Shown piece by piece: positions 15,327-22,724 of a stretch of 64,000 bases of DNA; the stretch's first letter is position 1, and each line of letters begins with the position of its first letter. The position numbers were made by a program, and so were the translations under genes. This DNA is from Trinickia dinghuensis (GTDB taxonomy: Bacteria > Pseudomonadota > Gammaproteobacteria > Burkholderiales > Burkholderiaceae): positions 62,001-126,000 of the forward strand of contig NZ_QRGA01000004.1 of the NCBI RefSeq assembly GCF_003367175.1, in the 5' to 3' direction. The notes below the pieces were generated by a model. It made no database searches and was not told the origin of the DNA. It saw only the letters and a program-made list of their open reading frames with translations.

Positions 15327-17735
15327 CTAGACCGTTTGAACCGCGCGCCGCGTCGCCAGGTCTCGTGCCTGTTTCAACGCTTCGAGCATGCTGCGTTCGT
15401 CGGCGATGCCTTTGCCCGCGATGTCGAACGCGGTGCCGTGATCGACCGAGGTCCGGATCACGGGCAGCCCGACTGTCACGTTCACGCCGGCCTCGAGGCC
15501 CATCACCTTGACGGGGCCGTGACCCTGGTCGTGATACATCGCGACGACGACGTCGAAATCGCCGCGCCCCGCGCGGAAAAACAGCGTGTCGGCCGGCAGC
15601 GGCCCTTCGACGTCGAGGCCGCGCTCGCGCAGCACCTTGACGGCCGGGATGATCTTTTCTTCTTCCTCGCCATAGCCGAACAGGCCGTTCTCGCCCGCAT
15701 GCGGGTTGATCCCGCAGACGCCGATGCGCGGCTTTTCGATCCCTGCGCGAACGAGGGTTTCCTGCGCGCGCTCGATCGTCCGCTGCACGAGACCGGGCTC
15801 GATCTTGCGGATGGCATCGATGAGGCCGATGTGCGTCGTCACGTGGATCACGCGCAGCTTCGGCGCGACGAGCATCATCGACACCTCGGGGATGCCGGTC
15901 AGATGCGCGAGCATTTCGGTGTGGCCGGGGAAGATGTGGCCGCCGGCGTGCAGCGCTTCCTTGTTCAGCGGCGCGGTGCAGATGGCGTCGAGTTCGCCCT
16001 TCGAGGTCAGCTCGACAGTGCGCGCAATGTATTGGTACGCGGCATCTCCGGCAATCGAGGAGAGCTTGCCGTAGGGCAGGTCGTCCGGGATCAGGGCGAG
16101 ATCGATGCAGTCGACTTCGCCGCATCGGAACTGGGCTTCGGCAGGCGAGGCGATCGAACGAATCGTCAGCGATACGCCCGCGCGGCGGCCGGCATCGACG
16201 AGACGCTTCGCATCGCCGATCACGAGCGGACGGCATGTCTCGTACACGGATTCGTGCGCGAGACTCTTCATGATGATTTCCGGGCCCACGCCGGCGGCAT
16301 CGCCCATCGTGATGCCGATTACGGGACGATATGTCATGGTTGTTTCTCCGAGGGGTTCTTGCGGTACGGACGTATCCGCTGCGCGCGTCGCGGCAAGCGC
16401 TCGCCATGCGCGGCTGAGTGAGTCGGGCCGGCCGAATCCGCCGGCCTTCGTGACGACGGGCAGCAGGCGGCCCGCGTCGAGGGCGGCCATGCGCGGCACG
16501 CCGGTTTCGATTTCGTCGATGACGCGCAGCGACGTGACGCCGAGCGCGGACAGCAAGGCGCGCGCGGTTTCGCCGCCCGTGGCCACGAGGCCCGCTGCGT
16601 TGCGCGCGGCGGGCGCGAGATGGTCGGCCAGGCGCCGTGCGAGCAGCGCGCCGTCCGCGAGCGGCGCGCGTTGCGCCTGGCTCAGCGCGACGATCACGTG
16701 GCGGCCGCGCAGCAGTGCGTTCGATACGCGGGCCGTCAATGTCAGCGCGGCCGCGCTGACCGGGTCGAGCAGCGTCGCGGCGTCGATGTCCACGCGCTCG
16801 AGCGTTTCGCCGGCATCGCGCTGCAACGCGTCGATTTGGCCGTGGGAGACACTCGACATGCTGCCGACGACGACGAGCACGCCACGCGGATGCGCGGAAG
16901 TGCTGCCTTCGATTTCGCGTAACGTCGCAGTAGGGGCTTGTGCGATTGCCGTGCTGCTCGCATCCGCGTGTCCGCCCGTCGAAATGGATTTGGCCGACTC
17001 GACAAGGCGATTCCCGCCTCGGTCGTCGTCGTCGAAGCCCGCGAGCGTCGCGACGAGCGGCGCCGCGAGTCCGGCCGATCCGACCCAGTACACGTGTTCG
17101 AGCCGTGCCGATGCATCGGCGACGGCTCGCAGATCCTCATCGCTTTCGCTGTCGCAAACGACGGCATCGATGCCGTCGGTGAACCAGGCTTGCAACCGTG
17201 CGTTCAGTGCGTCCGCGCCGCCGCGCACCAATGTCAGATCCGCATGGGCGACGCGCAGGCTCGCCGAGGCCAGCATCGCGATCAAATCCGCCTTCCCGTC
17301 GAGGGCCTCGTTGCGCCACACTTCGGACGCTTCGACCGGCACGCCGAATACGAACTGCCGGCCGCCCACCGTCGTGCGGCCGGCGGCGGGGAACGCGGGC
17401 GCGACGATTGCCATGCCGGCACCGACCAGCGCGGCGATTTCGGCGGTGACATTGCCGCGCAGCGTCGAATCGATTTTTTTGTACAGCTTGCGCCCGGCGC
17501 CATGTGCGTGCCAGACCGCGACCGTCGCTCGTGCGGCGTCGGCCGCCGCGGCGCGGCGCGTATCGGTGTCGATGGCGAGCACTGCGGCGTCGGTGGATCC
17601 GCCGGCTGCCTGCACGCCAAGTCCGACGACACTCGCCAGGCCGATGGCGGCGCAGGTCACCGCGCAGTCGGCGGTGCCCGACAAGTCATCGCCGATCATC
17701 AGCAGCGATACGGGGGCGTTCGAGCGGGAAGTCAT
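15327..17735 (-). CDS. Four-carbon acid sugar kinase (DUF1537) fused to PdxA2-type 4-phosphate dehydrogenase
   Basis: Residues 1 to about 450 are a DUF1537 kinase: LLMIGDDLSGTADCAV at the N-terminus, LYKKIDSTLRGNVTAEI, FPAAGRTTVGGRQFV, and the C-terminal nucleotide part VATGGETARALLSALG. From Met467 the sequence is a complete PdxA-family dehydrogenase of 336 residues: ITMGDAAGVGPEIIMK, PGHTEMLAHLTG, GINPHAGENGLFG, and VVAMYHDQGHGPVK with the metal histidines. In the known D-threonate/D-erythronate routes, DUF1537 phosphorylates the acid and PdxA2 oxidises and decarboxylates it to dihydroxyacetone phosphate, usually as two proteins. Codon 467 is an ATG preceded by CGGAGAAACAACC, so a separate PdxA2 may also be made. 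The start at 17735 overlaps the stop of the alcohol dehydrogenase gene. Confidence 0.9.
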   Translation of the reverse strand: MTSRSNAPVSLLMIGDDLSGTADCAVTCAAIGLASVVGLGVQAAGGSTDAAVLAIDTDTRRAAAADAARATVAVWHAHGAGRKLYKKIDSTLRGNVTAEIAALVGAGMAIVAPAFPAAGRTTVGGRQFVFGVPVEASEVWRNEALDGKADLIAMLASASLRVAHADLTLVRGGADALNARLQAWFTDGIDAVVCDSESDEDLRAVADASARLEHVYWVGSAGLAAPLVATLAGFDDDDRGGNRLVESAKSISTGGHADASSTAIAQAPTATLREIEGSTSAHPRGVLVVVGSMSSVSHGQIDALQRDAGETLERVDIDAATLLDPVSAAALTLTARVSNALLRGRHVIVALSQAQRAPLADGALLARRLADHLAPAARNAAGLVATGGETARALLSALGVTSLRVIDEIETGVPRMAALDAGRLLPVVTKAGGFGRPDSLSRAWRALAATRAADTSVPQEPLGETTMTYRPVIGITMGDAAGVGPEIIMKSLAHESVYETCRPLVIGDAKRLVDAGRRAGVSLTIRSIASPAEAQFRCGEVDCIDLALIPDDLPYGKLSSIAGDAAYQYIARTVELTSKGELDAICTAPLNKEALHAGGHIFPGHTEMLAHLTGIPEVSMMLVAPKLRVIHVTTHIGLIDAIRKIEPGLVQRTIERAQETLVRAGIEKPRIGVCGINPHAGENGLFGYGEEEEKIIPAVKVLRERGLDVEGPLPADTLFFRAGRGDFDVVVAMYHDQGHGPVKVMGLEAGVNVTVGLPVIRTSVDHGTAFDIAGKGIADERSMLEALKQARDLATRRAVQTV
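16337..16354 (-). promoter_or_regulatory. Internal ribosome-binding site and ATG at the kinase/PdxA2 junction
   Basis: Reading the minus strand, a GGAGA core is followed 7 bases later by the ATG of codon 467, exactly at the first residue of the PdxA domain (MTYRPVIGITMGD). This is the arrangement of an ancestral separate gene and could still drive internal initiation. Confidence 0.55.
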
Positions 17736-18901
17736 GGCAGCAGGCGCGCGTAGATCGATTTGATGTCGTCGTGCGTCAGCGTCTTCGGATTGTTGCCGAG
17801 CAGGCGCTTGACCTTCAGCGCGGCAACCGAGAGCGCGTCGAGATCCTGCTCGCCGACGCCGAATTGACGCAAATCCTGCGGGATGGCCAGCGCGGAGGTC
17901 CATTGGCGCAGGCGTTCGAGGAACGCTTCGGCGGCTGCCTGATCGGTGTCGTCATGCCGGGCGATGCCGAGCGCGTGAGCGACGTTCGCGAGGCGGCCGA
18001 CGATCGCGTCGAGATTGAACGCCATGACGTGCGGCAGCAGCATCGAGTTGGCGACGCCATGCGTGATGTTGAACATCCCGCCGAGCGGATAGGCGAGCGC
18101 ATGGACGGCAGCGGTGCCGGCCGCGGTCAGCGCGAGGCCGCCGTACATCGACCCGAGCAGCATCGCCTCGCGCGCCGCGAGCGAATGGCCGTTCTCGTAG
18201 GCTTGCACGAGATTCGCGCCGATGAGCCGCATCGATTCCATCGCGAACATGTCGCTGATCGGGTTCGCCTTCGTCGAAATGTACGATTCGAGCGCATGGA
18301 TGAACGCGTCCATCCCGGTTGCCGCCGTGATCGGCTTCGGCAGATCGAGTGTCAGCGTCGCGTCGAGGATGACCAGTTGCGGCAGCAGATGGCGGCTCAC
18401 GATGCCGACTTTGAGTGCTTCGTCCGGCAGGGTGACGATCGCGTTCGGCGTGACTTCGGAGCCGGTGCCCGACGTTGTCGGCACGAGGATCAGCGGCACG
18501 CCCGGCGCGGCGATCAGATCGATGCCGAGCCACTCGCGCAGCGGTTGGCTGTTCGTCAGCCGCACGGCGAATAGTTTCGCCGCGTCGAGCACGCTGCCGC
18601 CGCCGATCGACAGCACGGCGTCGGGGGCGAACGGTTCGATCTGCTCGTGAAACACGGTTTCGACGTTTTCGATCGTCGGCTCGGGTTGCACGTCGCGGAC
18701 GATCAGCGTTTCGACGTCACGGCTGCGCAGTGCATCGACAACGCGCGCGATGACGCCGTTCGCTTCCATCACCGGCTGCGTGATCAGCGCGATGCGGCGC
18801 ACCGGGCGGTCGAGCAAGGCAAGGCGCTCGGGCAGTTGATCGAGGCTGTTGGGCCCGTGCACGACGTGCTTGATGGTTTGGAAATGGTAAACGGTGCTCA
18901 T
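17732..18901 (-). CDS. Iron-containing alcohol dehydrogenase
   Basis: The 389-residue protein is a group-III alcohol dehydrogenase: GGGSVLDAAKLFA (NAD binding), PTTSGTGSEVTPNAIV, DAFIHALESYIS and THGVANSMLLPHVMAFN supply the metal histidines. It starts at 18901 and its stop overlaps the start of the kinase-PdxA2 fusion as ATGA, so the two are translationally coupled. In this cluster it probably oxidises a hydroxyl of a sugar acid or reduces a small aldehyde, but the substrate is unknown. Confidence 0.92.
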   Translation of the reverse strand: MSTVYHFQTIKHVVHGPNSLDQLPERLALLDRPVRRIALITQPVMEANGVIARVVDALRSRDVETLIVRDVQPEPTIENVETVFHEQIEPFAPDAVLSIGGGSVLDAAKLFAVRLTNSQPLREWLGIDLIAAPGVPLILVPTTSGTGSEVTPNAIVTLPDEALKVGIVSRHLLPQLVILDATLTLDLPKPITAATGMDAFIHALESYISTKANPISDMFAMESMRLIGANLVQAYENGHSLAAREAMLLGSMYGGLALTAAGTAAVHALAYPLGGMFNITHGVANSMLLPHVMAFNLDAIVGRLANVAHALGIARHDDTDQAAAEAFLERLRQWTSALAIPQDLRQFGVGEQDLDALSVAALKVKRLLGNNPKTLTHDDIKSIYARLLP

Positions 18902-18985
18902 GATTGCGGTCAGTCGATAGGGGACGAGGGGTGGCCGGGAGGGAGACTCGAGCGTGCGATTCGCCGCGTCGCTTGCGATGGATAC

Positions 18986-19030
18986 GGTCGCTGCGGTTGC
19001 TGCGGTCGCTGCGGTCGCCGTGGTCGCTCA
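18986..19030. repeat. Five tandem 9-bp repeats abutting the DapA-type gene end
   Basis: Units of GGTCGCTGC run five times with few changes (the last two diverge) and reach the stop codon of the lyase gene. They lie in the 126-bp gap before the alcohol dehydrogenase gene, so copy number could affect spacing or the C-terminus. Confidence 0.7.
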
Positions 19031-19915
19031 AGCTACGCGCGGGTAGTTCGCGAGCGCCTTCGCCAACCGCTCGCGAGCGGCTGCGTCGAGCGGCTGCGCC
19101 GGCGAACGAGCGGGGCCGGCCGGCATGCCGAGCATCTCGGCCGCCGTCTTCAGCACGACCGGCAGCGTGCCCATCGCGAAGGCGTCGCGCAGCGGCCGCA
19201 ACGCTTCCTGCGCCGCGCGCGCGCCGGCGACGTCGCCAGCCTGGAAGCGCTGCCAGATCGACATCACGACGGACGGCACGGCATTGGTGGTCGCGGCCAC
19301 CGCGCCGTCGCCGCCGGCGATCAACGTCCACAGAATCATCGAATCGGTGCCGGTGAAGACCGCGAAGTCGTCGCGACGCAGGTTGATGAGTTGCAGCAGA
19401 CGATCGAAATCTCCGCCGCTGTCTTTGATGCCGCGGATGTTCGGAATCTCCGCCAAGCGGCGGACCGTGTCGATGTTCAGCGTCACGCCGGCTTTCGCGG
19501 GGATCGTATAGAGCATCACCGGCAGCGGCGTGGACGCCGCGATCCGTTCGTAGTGCGTGAACAGTTCCTGCTGCGTCGCACCGTTGAAATACGGCGTGAT
19601 GACCGACACCGCATCGACGCCGGCGTCGTGCATCTTCGCGTTCAGCGCGATCACGTCGCGCGTGGCATACGCGCCGGTGCCGGCGATGACCGGCACGCGC
19701 CCGCGCGCTTGATCAACGGCGATCCGCGCGACGCGCAGTTTCTCGTCCTCGGTCATGCCGATGAACTCGCCGTTCGTCCCGAGTACGAACACGCCATGCA
19801 CCCCCGCGTCGATCAGCCGGTCGACGAGCATGCGCAATCCGTTCTCGTCGATCTCCTCGTCGCGCGTCATCGGCGTGATCAGCGCCGGCACGATGCCTTT
19901 GAAAGTGATGGTCAT
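19028..19915 (-). CDS. DapA/NanA-family lyase or synthase
   Basis: From the ATG at 19915 (GGAG 9 bases upstream) the protein is 295 residues and opens MTITFKGIVPALITPMT. It has the family features LGTNGEF (pyruvate carboxylate binding), the catalytic Tyr in MLYTIPAKAG, and the Schiff-base lysine in RGIKDSGGDFDRL. Members condense or cleave 2-keto acids and include dihydrodipicolinate synthase, N-acetylneuraminate lyase and KDG aldolase. Its place between a porin and the acid-sugar dehydrogenase genes argues for an aldolase acting on a 2-keto-3-deoxy acid, not lysine synthesis. The Asp-box neighbour makes a sialic-acid-like substrate conceivable but unproven. Confidence 0.9.
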   Translation of the reverse strand: MTITFKGIVPALITPMTRDEEIDENGLRMLVDRLIDAGVHGVFVLGTNGEFIGMTEDEKLRVARIAVDQARGRVPVIAGTGAYATRDVIALNAKMHDAGVDAVSVITPYFNGATQQELFTHYERIAASTPLPVMLYTIPAKAGVTLNIDTVRRLAEIPNIRGIKDSGGDFDRLLQLINLRRDDFAVFTGTDSMILWTLIAGGDGAVAATTNAVPSVVMSIWQRFQAGDVAGARAAQEALRPLRDAFAMGTLPVVLKTAAEMLGMPAGPARSPAQPLDAAARERLAKALANYPRVA

Positions 19916-20011
19916 GCTCGATACTCCGTGTTTGCCCGAGCGCCTCATCGCGACCGGGCGAATTCATCCTGCGCATCCGGCGCAACGAGCGCGCCGAGAT
20001 GCGTCAAAACA

Positions 20012-21163
20012 TCAGAACTTATGCCGCAGGCCGAGCGCGGCGACGATCTGATGCGAATTGCTCGACGCGGCGATCGGCCACAATTCGGCCACCGCCGTTT
20101 TGCCCGTCGAGTCGATACCGCTCGCCCGCTGGTAGGCGGCCGTCAAGTAGACGTCGGTGCGCTTCGACAGAAAGTAGTCGGCGCCCGCGTTGACTTGGTT
20201 GTAGTGTGCGTCGCTCGCGCCGTGACTGCGCGTGTATTCGTAGGCGAGACCCGCGAGGAGTGCCGGCGAGAGCTGGTAGCTGAAGCTCGCCTCGACGTTG
20301 TCGAACACGGGGCTCGCGCCGGCGAAGCGTGCGATCGGCGCGGCGGCGGCTGCCGATCCGAGGTCGTCGAACCGCGAATTCGAGTACACGAGGCCCACTT
20401 TCGCGGCGCCGAACGTGTAGTTGCCGCCGACCGTCACGACGCGCTGCGTCCGCGCCGAGGTGTATCCGGAAAAGATCGGCGTGTTGTTCGGCGAGATGGG
20501 CGCGGCGCCCGCTGTGCCGTCCCACAGCGCGGTGTTCGGGCGCGACGTGTCGATGTAGGAGGCGCCGAGCGCGAGCGGGCCGCGGTTATAGCCTGCGGCA
20601 AAGCTCCAGATGCGATTGTTGTTGAAATCGCCGGCCGTGCCGCCGAGGCTGAACAGTGCCGCGAAGCGCAAGCCGCTGTAATCCTGGCTCATGTACTTGA
20701 TGCTGTTGCTGATCCGCGAATTCACGTACAGGTTGTCGGTGTCGCCAGGATGCGCGCCGATCCCGCCCGCCCATTGATTCGCGATGACGAGCGGGCCGAC
20801 GAAATCGGCGGACGGCTCGTTCTGGCGGCCGAGCGTGACCGTGCCGAACGGCGACGCGAGACCGATCCAGGCGGCGCGGCCGAATTCGCGGCCGTTCTGG
20901 CCGAGCGTGCCCGTCGTGCCGCTGAAGCCGTTTTCGAGCTGGAAGATGGCCTTCAGCCCGCCGCCGAGATCCTCGGATCCCTTCATGCCCCAGCGGCTGC
21001 CGGACAGGGTACCGCTCGACATCTGATAGTTGCTGCCGCCTTTCTGGTTGTTCGTGTACACCAGCGACGTGTCGATCAGGCCGTACAGCGTCACGCTGCT
21101 TTGCGCGTGCGCCGCGGTGGCCGCTCCGATCAGGCTTAGCAGCACTAACGATGCCTTCTTCAT
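20012..21163 (-). CDS. Gram-negative porin (Burkholderia OmpC/Omp38-type)
   Basis: Starting at 21163 (GGAG just upstream) the 383-residue protein has a signal peptide ending AHA, then QSSVTLYGLIDTSLVYTNNQ, the hallmark first strand of betaproteobacterial general porins. It has alternating beta strands throughout, contains GSRWGMKGSEDLGGGLKAIFQLE and ends in GLRHKF with the terminal phenylalanine required for outer membrane assembly. It is the first gene of the sugar-acid run and probably admits the substrate. Confidence 0.94.
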   Translation of the reverse strand: MKKASLVLLSLIGAATAAHAQSSVTLYGLIDTSLVYTNNQKGGSNYQMSSGTLSGSRWGMKGSEDLGGGLKAIFQLENGFSGTTGTLGQNGREFGRAAWIGLASPFGTVTLGRQNEPSADFVGPLVIANQWAGGIGAHPGDTDNLYVNSRISNSIKYMSQDYSGLRFAALFSLGGTAGDFNNNRIWSFAAGYNRGPLALGASYIDTSRPNTALWDGTAGAAPISPNNTPIFSGYTSARTQRVVTVGGNYTFGAAKVGLVYSNSRFDDLGSAAAAAPIARFAGASPVFDNVEASFSYQLSPALLAGLAYEYTRSHGASDAHYNQVNAGADYFLSKRTDVYLTAAYQRASGIDSTGKTAVAELWPIAASSNSHQIVAALGLRHKF

Positions 21164-21197
21164 CCGAGTCTCCATTGTTCTGTGTGAGGATTGAGCG

Positions 21198-21321
21198 ATT
21201 CGATCATTGTTTCAGTGATTTCCCGACCATCTCGCGCTGCGTTCTGATCGGTGTAGTCATTATATGGGCTTGAATGATCGATTGGCTCAGTGTTTACCCT
21301 TTTGTTTGATTGAATCGATCA
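21198..21321. promoter_or_regulatory. Porin promoter with repeated TGATCGATT elements
   Basis: On the minus strand a TATAAT -10 element lies at 21259-21264. Upstream of it, TGATCGATT (21275-21283) and AATCGATCA (21313-21321) are perfect inverted copies, and ATTCGATCA (21198-21206) is a near copy on the other side. These could be operators for the DeoR or another regulator. The rest of the 364-bp gap 21164-21527 holds the terminator listed below and no convincing gene. Confidence 0.5.
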
Positions 21322-21445
21322 GAAATGATAGATCCTCTTGATCGGAGCGATCGAAGTGCGCAAGACACTGAGTCCGTTCTTGGAGAAAGGGCGGGGCGAG
21401 GAAGCGAGCGGGAATCGATGCGCGGGTATGACAAAGGCAAAGACA

Positions 21446-21482
21446 AAGCCCCGCGGGCCTTGAAGCTCGCGGGACTTTGCGC
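21446..21482 (-). terminator. Intrinsic terminator of the tautomerase gene
   Basis: The stem CCCGCGAGC/GCCCGCGGG on the minus strand, about 45 bases after the tautomerase stop, is followed by CTTTGTCTTTG. The hairpin and trailing T-rich stretch suit factor-independent termination. Confidence 0.6.
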
Positions 21483-21527
21483 AGTCAGCCCGTCACCGGC
21501 CGGTGAGTTCGGGCAATGGTGTACTAC

Positions 21528-21989
21528 CTAAAGCTTGTTTACAGCTTGTCGCGACGATTGGCCCCGTGACCGCGCGGCAGCCTGAATCGCGTTGCCCAAG
21601 GCGGCGTTGTCGTATCCGCGCCCGCCGATTCCCCACGCACCGTCCTCGGCGTACACGACGTTCACCCAGATCCGTTCCTGTACGAGTTTGCCGCTCGACT
21701 CGCGCGCGACGATCTCGGTAGCCTGCTCGATGAAGCGCCGCTTGGCTTCAGACGATGCGAGCGCCACGGCCGGCAGCTTCAGTTCGACGAACGCCGCGGC
21801 CGCCGCGGCACCGCCTGAGAAGATCCGGTTTCGGGGTAGAACGTTCAGCGTGCCCACGACGTTCGGCACCATGAACGCATTGTCTTGCAGCCCCTCGATT
21901 TCAAGCAGGGCGTTGGTCAGTTCGGAAAATACCTTCGCTTCGGCGTCGGAATTGAAGACGCCTTCGGGTACGGTCAATGTGATGGGCAT
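21528..21989 (-). CDS. Tautomerase/MIF-superfamily protein
   Basis: The 153-residue product starts MPITLTVPEG, giving the N-terminal proline that is the catalytic base of 4-oxalocrotonate tautomerase-type enzymes after Met removal. A second segment FVELKLPAVALASSEAKRRFIEQATEIV resembles a second tautomerase unit, so it is a double-length member. A GGAGGT site lies 7 bases before the ATG. It is divergent from a TetR regulator across a 114-bp gap that contains a perfect operator palindrome, which suggests ligand-inducible expression. The substrate is unknown. Confidence 0.8.
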   Translation of the reverse strand: MPITLTVPEGVFNSDAEAKVFSELTNALLEIEGLQDNAFMVPNVVGTLNVLPRNRIFSGGAAAAAAFVELKLPAVALASSEAKRRFIEQATEIVARESSGKLVQERIWVNVVYAEDGAWGIGGRGYDNAALGNAIQAAARSRGQSSRQAVNKL

Positions 21990-22062
21990 GGCAATACCTC
22001 CAGATGGGTTGACTGGGACGTGTTATAAATAGCGATCGCTCTCTATAGAATACATACCAACC

Positions 22063-22083
22063 GCTCTCTATGCAATAGAGAGC
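22063..22083. promoter_or_regulatory. TetR operator between tautomerase and TetR genes
   Basis: GCTCTCTAT-GCA-ATAGAGAGC is a perfect 21-bp palindrome 20 bp before the TetR start. A second half-site GCTCTCTAT lies at 22038-22046 and a partial GCTCTAT at about 22088. The AT-rich TATAGAAT and TATAAAAT nearby can act as -10 elements, so the operator would block both promoters. Confidence 0.75.
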
Positions 22084-22103
22084 AGATGCTCTATAAAATT
22101 TTT

Positions 22104-22694
22104 ATGCGTTACTCGATCGAACACAAGCATGAGACCCGCGAGCGGATCCTCGACGCGGCCGCCCGCCTATTCCGGCGTGAAGGGTATGGCGGCTCCGGTA
22201 TCGGGCCGCTGACGAAGGAAGCCGGCGTGACCAACGGCGCGTTCTACGGCCATTTCAAGTCGAAGGGCGAGGCGTTTCGTGCCGTCGTGCTGGCGGGCAT
22301 GGAGCAAGTGAAGCAGGCGATCGCGATGCTGAAGGGCGAGCAGGGCGCGACGTGGCGCCGGTCGTTCATCGCGTTCTATCTCGGTCAGCGGCGCACTTGC
22401 GATCTCGGTGAAAGCTGCGCGCTCGCGAGCCTATCGCCGGAGGTGATGCGCGCCGACGACGAGACGCGCGAAGCCTATGAGCAGGTGCTGTCGTCGATCT
22501 TCGAGGAGGTCTCCTCGGGCTTGCGCGATTTGCCGGGCGACGACCACGACGATCGGGCGATCGCGCTGATGTCGCTGCTGGCCGGCGGTGTTACGCTGGC
22601 GCGCGCGGTGCGCGATCCCGCCATGTCGGAACGGATCGCGAGTGCGGTCGCACGCTATGCGACCGCGCTGACGGAGCCGGAGAAAGGGGATTGA
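22104..22694 (+). CDS. TetR-family transcriptional regulator
   Basis: The start at 22104 gives 196 residues beginning MRYSIEHKHETRERILDAAARLF; a start 18 bases earlier would place the N-terminus in the promoter region. The helix-turn-helix is GSGIGPLTKEAGVTNGAFYGHFKSK at about residues 30-55, and the C-terminal ligand domain has the CALASLSPEV segment seen in regulators of electrophile or reductase genes. It probably represses itself and the divergent tautomerase gene through the palindrome at 22063-22083. Confidence 0.92.
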   Translation: MRYSIEHKHETRERILDAAARLFRREGYGGSGIGPLTKEAGVTNGAFYGHFKSKGEAFRAVVLAGMEQVKQAIAMLKGEQGATWRRSFIAFYLGQRRTCDLGESCALASLSPEVMRADDETREAYEQVLSSIFEEVSSGLRDLPGDDHDDRAIALMSLLAGGVTLARAVRDPAMSERIASAVARYATALTEPEKGD

Positions 22695-22724
22695 TGGGTG
22701 ATTGACGATTGACGGGGGATTGAC
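22689..22724. repeat. Four GATTGAY heptamers between TetR and DUF1176 genes
   Basis: GATTGAT at 22689 and GATTGAC at 22700, 22707 and 22718 lie in the 36 bases that include the TetR stop and the ribosome-binding site of the next gene. Copy changes here would alter spacing of the two genes. Confidence 0.6.

Noticed and set aside
18647-21139. Long open frame of 830 codons on the plus strand
   Set aside because: It lies antisense to the alcohol dehydrogenase, lyase and porin genes, is rich in Arg, His and Asp as expected for a shadow in GC-rich DNA, and matches no family.
21310-21531. Small 73-codon frame on the plus strand after the porin promoter
   Set aside because: It spans operator-like repeats and the tautomerase terminator hairpin and has no ribosome-binding site or family features.
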